The notes beneath the pieces were generated by a model, which was not told the origin of the DNA, searched no databases, and saw only the letters and a program-made list of their open reading frames with translations. This document shows, piece by piece, positions 57,070 through 64,000 of a stretch of 64,000 nt of DNA. Location: assembly GCA_002110485.1 (NCBI GenBank), contig MOWL01000088.1, positions 992,001 through 1,056,000 on the forward strand, in the 5' to 3' direction. The position numbers were made by a program, and so were the translations under genes. This DNA is from Emergomyces orientalis (Eukaryota; Ascomycota; Eurotiomycetes; Onygenales; Ajellomycetaceae). The stretch's first letter is position 1. Each line of letters starts with the position of its first letter.

Positions 57070-58864
57070 GGGCTCCCACAAGCAAAATTGGATGTGGAAG
57101 AGCAAACATTGGATGAAACAAAGGACGACAGCAACGGTCGACACAAGGCGACTCGGGGGAGGGGGGAAACAAGTTGTCCGCAAATGTGGGTGTCAATGAG
57201 TACGAGTTCGGATAAGCAAGTCCTCACGTGCAAAGCGGGTTTGATGAAACAGTAAAATGTACCACTGAAGAAAGATCGACAAGGGGGGGCCAGAGAAGTG
57301 GCTTGTGTGAAAGAGAGACACACAGGGCAGAGAGAACAGAGGGATATAGGGAGAGAGAGAGATCAATGGATGCAGCAGTGTAGGGGTAACATATTATTGA
57401 CTGAGGGCATCATACCAATGGAGATAACATATGTGGCAGCAACAGCCACCAGCCAACAAACACTGTGAGCCTATATCTATTGAAGGGCGAGGGGTGGAGT
57501 GTTGGGGTGGTGGAGTGGCTGTGAAGAGACAACGAGGCAAACAGCCCTGGAACCCTCTGAAGGAGAGGTGCGTCAAGTTTACTTTCTTGGCTGGGAAAGC
57601 TGGGCAACTCTCCTCTGTGGGGACTAGACGCCTAAGATACCCTTGGCAAGTGTCTGGGTATGTGCAGGATGGCGGGGGACTCTGCTGAGGATATGATACG
57701 AAGCCCACGATTGGCCGTGGCAGCGGGGCAGCCGGTTTTGTCATGGGCCTTGGTCAGCCCTAGCCTTTAATTATTAAGGATCAGATGCCTAAGTTTACCC
57801 AGCGACGGAGGGAGATTTTAGTACTTTACACAGTTTGTTGGCGGCTGTATACACCGTACGGGGTTGGCCAGGAGTGCTTATCCGTGGATGGGTGCCGAGG
57901 AACCATGGAGCGTTATTATTCGTACGGAGTCGTTGGGCTGCAGAAAATATAATACTTAATATTGAGTACATACATAGGATCCTGGGTCCTGGACCTTCAA
58001 GTACCTTTCTTCCTTGTCTCCCCTGGTTATTTTATTCGTCTGAAACTGCATTCTGAGGTTTTAACCGAGGCAGTTCTCTACTGTTGCACCCTGGGCACTA
58101 AAAATCTCCTTTTTGGCCTGCTCATCGAATGAATGCTGGCGTATAAACGCCTTCTCAGGCCAATGCTACTTTGAACTTTTTTAATTTCTTTTAATTTTTA
58201 ATTTATTTATTTTTTCCCTGGCCTTTCATTCGTCAACCTATTATTATTATATCTAAAACATATGTATTCCGCGTGTGTGAATTTGTGTCTCATCCTTGTG
58301 GATGCACCATCGTTTCAAACAGACAACCAGCTGGAACGTTGCCCAGGCTGTTGGTAGAAATCAAACTTGATCACGATCAGAGAGCAAATTCTCCTGTATA
58401 TATTTATATATTTCACATCATACTTCTAGCACATATTGATCAAGAATATTATTAAGATTATAGAAGTAGATACGTTCAAGCGACCATTATTTAAAATATA
58501 AACTTGAAATTCTAAGTGGTTTGTGAAACGCAATTATTGCGTTTGCAAGGCGGAAATTGTATTTTTACAATGGTAGGGGTTTTGCCCCTTTTCAAGCTGT
58601 GACATCTTACATAGTTTGCTATTTTAATTTATGCATAAATACCTAGGCAAGAGCTCAGAGAGCTCATTTAGAAGCCGTTAGAATGCCATTAAAAATACAT
58701 ACGAGAATTGATCTCCAATATCTAAAAAAAGAATATATCTATATATGTCCAACCCTTCCCCCTCCCTTACGTGGCCCTTCTTTATCTGTGACTACATTCG
58801 GACATATCACTCAGATGATATTGCCCATCATCATTTCCACGGCCAGGGCCCCTTAACGCGGTTC
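57070..58864. other. 1.8-kb upstream interval
   Basis: Promoter side of the 1199-aa gene with an AG-repeat tract (57340-57362), then AT-rich spacer. No recognisable gene. Confidence 0.45.
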
Positions 58865-59101
58865 TTACGTAATCTTAAAGTCCGTTGATCGCATCACCCC
58901 AGCCTGCATCTGCAACTGCTGCTGCAGCTGTTGCTCCGGCGTGATAATCCCCAGACTGCTACTCGACAAAACTGCTGCTCTGGCGGCTGCGAGCCTTGCT
59001 GAAAATTTGTGTCTTGCAGTTCTTATCCGCCGACTCCAGCTTGTTGAAATCTGGCTGGGCCTTGCGCCAGCCGCCGCTGCCAGCCTAGCCCGTCGATGCA
59101 T
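58865..59101 (-). CDS. possible small Ala/Gln-rich protein
   Basis: A 78-codon frame with a good ATG context (GGCAACCATGC). The protein is basic and Ala/Arg-rich, then has EQQLQQQLQMQAGVMRSTDFK. The stop overlaps ACGTAAGA, which could be a donor for a further exon. It could be a mitochondrial or small unknown protein, or a chance frame. No family recognised. Confidence 0.3.
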   Translation of the reverse strand: MHRRARLAAAAGARPSQISTSWSRRIRTARHKFSARLAAARAAVLSSSSLGIITPEQQLQQQLQMQAGVMRSTDFKIT

Positions 59102-59464
59102 GGTTGCCGTTCCCGTTTGAAATGAGAGAGGATAAGAAATTTAACCCTTGCGAACATCAAAGACACCACTACCATAGCTATACCAAAGATGACATATTAG
59201 CCGGTTTGTAGGCTCTGATTTGAACCCAGCTCAAAGAGCATCATTCTGGCGGGCAAAAAAAATGAGACCGGATAGACTGGATAGACCAGGCAGCAGGAAT
59301 TGATTTGGGAGGGGTTGAGGTATGCCAGTTTCCCAGAAGGATCGAACTCTGCGCGCGCAGAGGTCAGGCAGCTTGAGGGCATCCCTCGAAAAATGAACCA
59401 AGGCACTGAAAGCTGAGAAGGAATTAATCAGTGAGTTTTGCCCTGTCTTCGTCATCCTATCCTA

Positions 59465-60460
59465 CCATCATTAATACCAGTATGCTAGCAAAGCGGCATC
59501 AAGTCCGCCCAATGAGAATGGCAACGGTATGGGGCCCATCCAAGGAAATTGGCGTAGAGGAATACGCCCACACCCCTGGATTCGCCCGCTTACCTCGTGC
59601 CTCAACTCAATGGCATGTTCAAGCTCCTGTAAGCTCGCCAGGGGAACCTTTCCGGTTCCAAATCTGTGTGAGGTCAAATTTAACGTAAAATTCGCACCAA
59701 TCAGCGTGGAAGCATACCAATGCTCCAAGCTCCAATTTGGAACAATCCCACCCAGTACAGAAACAGCTCATACACCTACTCCATGCGTACCAAAGGCAAG
59801 AACATGTGAAATACATGGGTCAGTTCTTAGACCGCATGCAAGTGCTCAACTACGCCATGCAGGCCCAGTCCAGCGCAGCACCATGAGCAGTAGGCCTATA
59901 CCCATTCCGTGAACTGTTCACCCGGCTCGAGACGACAGATGAGATACCGCTCGTCGTCGACATTGGAGGCAGGAAGGGTCAAAACCATTAGCCATTTTGA
60001 AGGGTATACTGGCGAAGGCATCAAGGGCCGCCTCACTCTTCAGGAGCAACAGATTGTGCTGAATGATATCCTTGAGGAGTTACCTGATATCGAGCGTGAG
60101 GAATATAATTTGTTCACTCTGCAGCCAATTAGGTGTGAGTTTATCCTTTCTTTTCCCTTATCCGCCGCCATTAATACCATCCACAACTGGCTGGAGGCCG
60201 TCTGCGTTGAGATCCTGCACAATATCACTGCGGGCATCAGCAACAAAACCTGTCAGCGGGTGCTCGTTGCCCATGACATCTTGCCCGAAAAGGGTGCGGT
60301 TGCACAGGGTGATTGGATGGATCTGATCATGATGTTGGCAAGTACGGAGCGGACGGAAAAGCAGTGGCGGAACCTACTAGATGATGCTGGCTTCAGGCTG
60401 ACCAGGGCTTTTGTTGGGCCTGGTACGAATTATGCGACTGTTGAAGCTTTTCTGAGGTAA
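59465..60460 (+). pseudogene. decayed SAM-dependent O-methyltransferase
   Basis: Plus-strand pieces in several frames follow the order of fungal plant-type O-methyltransferases. An N-terminal EIGVEEYAHTP (59560) comes first, then WNNPTQYRNSSYTYSMRTKG (about 59737), MQVLNYAMQAQ, the SAM site LVVDIGG (about 59950), YTGEGIKGRLTLQEQQIVL, and the C-terminal VLVAHDILPEKGA with TERTEKQWRNLLDDAGF ending VEAFLR. Damage: frame changes near 59583, 59809 and 59975; TGA at 59884-59886 where family members have Trp; TAG at 59989-59991. The last 184 codons are open and would mislead a gene finder into calling a short gene. The Rossmann half and the catalytic half are out of frame, so no enzyme can be made. 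Confidence 0.8.
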
Positions 60461-61217
60461 GCAGGTGGCAAGCGCGTGAGTTTGAGGATGGGCATAAAAA
60501 CGCCTATATAAACACATATATCTAAATTGAATAATAATGCCATTTTCGTGGTTAGTCAGGTTGCAGTTGATTGTTCCAGTTCATGCCATCCATTAACTTA
60601 ACTGGCTTATCCTTGGCCCCTGGAACTGGCTTCGTGCAAAGTCTCGCAGCGTCAAGCCAGTTCAGGGGTCAGGTCAAGACTACTATATTTACAAAAGAGG
60701 TCGGGTCAGATGAACAATGGCCAGAAATATCATCTCTGCTGACAACCAAAACGTTCTGTGGGCTTCAATCTTGGGGGACGAAAACCACAGTTGATCTTCG
60801 ATCGCGCAAGTCGTGAATGTCGAGTTGTGCACAGCTTGAGGATATAGACACCATCACATCCACGCTCAGTAACGTTTGACAGCTCACTCTAAATTAACCT
60901 GTGGCAGGCCATGGATGCAAAAGCTGAGCTCGACCAATATGGGAGGACATATCACCAATAATAATAATAATGATCAATTAAATAATAATACGACTGCATA
61001 CGAATGGTAGATGCAACCGAAAATTTATTTCATGCTTGGGAATTCCTCTACTCAATCCCATTGTAAGCGCGAGGAAGATTGATGGACGGGGAAAACAATA
61101 AATACGTAGTGAGATGCCACCACCCATCCCAGGTAGACCCACCTATTGAGCTGCGTATGGTGAAGTTTCTAACAGTTTTAGGTCAAAGAAGGTACGCAGG
61201 AATGAAGCAGGTTACGC
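60461..61217. other. spacer before the transposon cluster
   Basis: No gene. A short ATA/AAT run lies near 60958-60990. The sequence becomes AT-rich towards the transposon. Confidence 0.4.
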
Positions 61218-61252
61218 ATCAGCTGACCCTTCACGTAGCTCAGCTGACCACA
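61218..61252 (+). repeat. left arm of an outer inverted repeat
   Basis: TCAGCTGACCCTTCACGTAG followed by CTCAGCTGACCAC; the reverse complement of 63529-63562 differs at only a few positions. It lies outside the Fot1/pogo-like element, 306 bp to its left. Confidence 0.7.
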
Positions 61253-61557
61253 CCTGACTCTTCACCAAGAGAAAAAGAGAGTCAGTTAAGCATCTTATTA
61301 TCTTGAACTTTTACACTCTTTTACTATTTTATAAATACAGTCAAAACAAATAATCCAAATAATCTTATAGATATGAATATTTTAAATAAATTTTCAGTTT
61401 GATGTTGATTCAGATGATGTATGAAGATTATATACAAGTTATAAATAAGAATGCTATATATAACTAGTTCTTTACTACTATTTAAATACTGACTGACTAG
61501 TTAGTCTGCTCATATTATTTTAACTGATAGTTGAATTGATAAGAAATTAAATAATTA

Positions 61558-61631
61558 ACGTAATCCACAAGTAAGCGAGACACACAACTAAGCGAGACAC
61601 TTTCCAGCTGCCGTATGATGAGAATTGCATT
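61558..61631 (+). repeat. left terminal inverted repeat
   Basis: Begins ACGTAATCCACAAGTAAGCG; 72 of 74 bases match the right end, and the first 58 match perfectly. Contains two direct copies of TAAGCGAGACAC, 17 bp apart. Confidence 0.93.
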
Positions 61632-61639
61632 TTGTGACC

Positions 61640-63301
61640 ATGTCAACCACACAAAGCAATCAAGTTTCCAATCAAGAAGGAAGGCTTCTTTTAGCCATTC
61701 AGGCACTTAATAAGAATCAAATTTCAAGTGTACAAGCAGCAGCAAAGCTATACAATGTTCCTCATTCAACCCTTGGCCACCGGGTGAAGGGTCGTACAGC
61801 ACGCGTCAATACTCCTTCAAAAAAACGAAAACTTACTCTTACTGAGGAAGAATGTCTTGTTCAATGGATCCTAGCCATGGATGAGCGAGGACAGCCACCC
61901 TGGATTGGAACTGTACGAGAAATGTCCAATATTCTTCTTGTCAATTGAGGATCAAACCCTTCATCAACTGTTGGTCAGAATTGGGTATGAAACTTTGTCA
62001 AATGCCATGAAGAACTAAAGACTAAGTTCTCACACAAATATGATCATCAACAGGTGCTATGTGAGGATCCTGAGGTTATTCGTGGATGGTTTAGGCTCGT
62101 ACGAAACAGCATTGAGAAGTATGGGATTCTGTCGGACGATATCTACAACTTTGATGAGACTGGATTTCAGATGGGTGTTATTGGAACTGCCAGAGTGGTC
62201 ACTGGCTCTGAGGCAGCCAGAAATCCAAAACTCATACAGCCTGGAGACCGGGAATGGGTGACTGCTGTTGCTGGAGTCAATGCAACTGGTTGGGCATTGC
62301 GTACAATGATCATTCTTAAGGGAAAGGTGCATCAGTCTTGTTGGTACGAGACAGAAGGGCTGCCGGGTGATTGGGTGATTGGAGTTAGTGACAATGGCTG
62401 GACAACTGACAAGCTGGGCTTGCATTGACTGAAAGAGGTGTTCAACAAGGACACCCTACCCCGTACGAAGGGCAAATACCGACTCTTGATTCTAGATGGC
62501 CATGGAAGTCATGCCTCAGCTGAATTTGATCAATTCTGCTCTGAGAACCAGATCATTGCCCTATATATGCCACCACATTCATCCCACCTTCTTCAGCCAT
62601 TGGATGTTGGCTGTTTCTCCCCCCTGAAAACTGCGTACGGACGACAGGTGGAGAACCAGATGCGGCTTGGAATCAACCACATTGATAAGGAGGAGTTTTT
62701 GACCCTATATCCTACAGCTCATATACAGGCCCTGAATGAGAACAACATCAAGAGCAGCTTTAGAGCTGTTGGGTTGGTTTCGTACGATCCTGAGCAGGTC
62801 CTCTCACGCCTTAATACCCAGATGCGTACACCCACCCCCCCTGGAACTTCTCATAGCTCCCAGGCCTCCTGGGCCACAGCCACACCACACAATGTACGCC
62901 AATTGGACTGGCAGGCTGAGAAAGTTATGAAATATATCAAGCACCGTACACAGAACCCACCCAGTCCAACCAATCATGCCTTGAGTCAACTGGTCAAAGG
63001 CTGCCAGATGACCATGCATAGAATGGCTCTTTTAGAGCAGGAAGTCAAGGAACTAAGAGCTGCAAATGCGAAACAAAAGAGAAAGCGAGAAAGAGGCCGT
63101 ACATATGTAGCTCAAGAGGGTGCTTTGAGGGTTGAAGAAGGCTTGGATCGCGTACGAAGGGTCAATGAACAGGGAAGAGGTGTGGGTGAGGCTTCCTCCT
63201 CTCAACCACGAAAACGGGCAGCACCACAGTGTAGTAGTGTATGTGGAATTATTGGACATACTGCCCGTGTATGTGAGAAGAGATTTACAAATAATTCTTA
63301 A
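61640..63301 (+). pseudogene. pogo/Fot1-like transposase with three nonsense codons
   Basis: One frame of 554 codons from the ATG at 61640, stopped by TGA at 61946-61948, 61988-61990 and 62426-62428, with no frameshift. The N-terminus has a psq/HTH (AIQALNKNQISSVQAAAKLY, HSTLGHRV) and a CENP-B-like HTH (LTEEECLVQWI). The DDE_1 catalytic domain has YNFDETGFQMG, LLILDGHGSHA and QPLDVGCFSPLK, i.e. all three acidic residues. The C-terminus is a basic coiled coil, then a CCHC-like knuckle (CSSVCGIIGHTARVC). The first TGA (before GSNPSS) and third (where relatives read Trp, before LKEVF) are explained by C-to-T/G-to-A change. The protein would be a nuclear cut-and-paste transposase if whole. Confidence 0.9.
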
Positions 63302-63338
63302 TATAATTAATTAGTTTTTCTTCATCATTGGAGCTTTG

Positions 63339-63412
63339 AATGCAATTCTCATTGTACGGCAGCTGGAAAGTGTCTCGCTTAGTTGTGTGTCTCGCTTACT
63401 TGTGGATTACGT
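63339..63412 (-). repeat. right terminal inverted repeat
   Basis: Reverse complement of the left end with two transition differences (TG against CA) at positions 59-60 from the tip. Confidence 0.93.
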
Positions 63413-63834
63413 TAGAGAGAGAAGGAGTGGGGAGACTTTGCTGTAAGAGATTATAAAAGGTGTATATCAAGCTCAGTTGACCCTTTGACTAGTGCATGAA
63501 ATTGGCAAGTCACGTGGCTTTCACTAGCGTGGTCAGCTGAGCTATGCGAGGGGTCAGCTGACGTGTAGTCTCGTACCTAATGAAGAGAGCTCGAAAAGAT
63601 AGGTTTACAGAGAGGGTTTCCTTGTTTTGACTCACATCATCCAAGAAGCGCGACGTTATTTGCAGGGATAGTTGCTAGAGAGGATCCGCTCCGAGCGAAA
63701 GCGGTCCCAGAGGAGGCCATGGCAATAACAAAGCTAAAAATAGCGGGGTTCGCGCCCTCTGTATACTCATTTGACCATACCTAATTCGCTACCAAGGTGC
63801 GTCTTCTCAGACAGGATTGCAATTTCATCGCTGC
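63413..63834. other. right flank of the transposon
   Basis: Contains a further CTCAGTTGACCC motif near 63473 and the right arm of the outer inverted repeat, then spacer. No gene. Confidence 0.4.
63529..63562 (-). repeat. right arm of the outer inverted repeat
   Basis: GTGGTCAGCTGAGCTATGCG followed by AGGGGTCAGCTGA; pairs with 61218-61252 across the Fot1/pogo-like element. Confidence 0.7.
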
Positions 63835-64000
63835 ATGGCTGATCAACTAGGACCTCTGGTTCAGTGGCAGCAATTTCGATTTGACACAACAAGTACGGAG
63901 AGGATGTGCAGAACGGATTCACTGCTCACATTTCAGGAAGCAAGTAAGGAAATTTTAACGCTGGCAGGCGACATGAACGGTGATCCAGGCCTATTACGGC
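63835..64000 (+). CDS. partial open frame at the window edge
   Basis: An ATG (MADQLGPLVQWQQFRFDTTS) opens a frame that stays open for 55 codons to the end of the window. Amino-acid composition looks natural, but no family can be named from this short part. It could be the first exon of a gene or chance. Confidence 0.3.
   Translation, partial: MADQLGPLVQWQQFRFDTTSTERMCRTDSLLTFQEASKEILTLAGDMNGDPGLLR

Larger units (their letters stand above)
61558..63412 (+). mobile_element. Fot1/pogo-type (Tc1-mariner superfamily) DNA transposon
   Basis: An 1855-bp element with 74-bp terminal inverted repeats and TA on both sides (61556-61557 and 63413-63414), the signature of Tc1/mariner-pogo insertion. Inside is a single transposase frame with three in-frame TGA codons. 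The ends are nearly perfect, so it could still be mobilised by an intact relative. Confidence 0.93.

Noticed and set aside
57070..57183. Upstream extension of the 1199-aa protein (hydrophobic poly-Leu N-terminus)
   Set aside because: No ATG in that frame; only a TTG would start it.
1..64000. CRISPR arrays, rRNA genes, telomere repeats
   Set aside because: None seen; direct repeats present are transposon ends or simple repeats.

Overview
The window looks like a nuclear chromosome segment of a filamentous ascomycete (Pezizomycotina). Introns are short (about 50-130 nt) with GTANGT/YAG borders. The gene content is typically fungal: a Zn2Cys6 regulator, a Cyt-4 type mitochondrial RNase, a secreted DPP IV, a Mnn2-type mannosyltransferase and a MARVEL protein. 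The style of the genes suggests Eurotiomycetes, perhaps Onygenales, but that is inference. I found no rRNA, tRNA or CRISPR. Gene models were built by hand: each intron was accepted only when donor, acceptor and reading phase agreed.

Layout. 1-9.3 kb is dense housekeeping: a CTNNBL1-like splicing factor (minus) divergent from a Tom6-like import subunit (plus), then an SDR oxidoreductase and a Cyt-4/Dss1-like mitochondrial exoribonuclease (both minus). 9.3-23.3 kb is gene-poor. It holds a MARVEL protein, an odd Ras-like ORF that has lost its nucleotide-binding motifs and runs into an F-box/2EXR-like segment, a MAPEG protein, and the corpse of a bifunctional (cyclase plus prenyltransferase) terpene synthase. 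23.3-39.1 kb carries a CCCH zinc-finger protein with a NYN/PIN-like region, DPP IV, a GT71 mannosyltransferase, an ABCG half-transporter and a Zn2Cys6 regulator.

39.46-44.43 kb is a complete Ty1/copia retrotransposon with identical 102-bp LTRs, a 5-bp target duplication and one open 1532-codon gag-pol frame. After a gene-poor 3.8 kb come a GFA/CENP-V-fold protein, a MoaD-like molybdopterin synthase subunit, a Cys/Met-metabolism PLP enzyme and an uncharacterised 1199-aa protein. The last 5 kb is a graveyard: a frameshifted O-methyltransferase pseudogene, then a Fot1/pogo-type DNA transposon with 74-bp terminal inverted repeats, TA duplications and three in-frame TGA codons. That transposon lies between the arms of a second, unrelated inverted repeat. 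An open frame runs off the right edge.

The active genes are mostly unlinked housekeeping, membrane and metabolic functions and do not form an obvious pathway. The theme of the accessory parts is decay of specialised metabolism (terpene synthase, O-methyltransferase) next to transposon insertions. Most nonsense codons can be explained by C-to-T/G-to-A changes, as RIP would leave. The copia element shows no such damage, so it probably arrived later.
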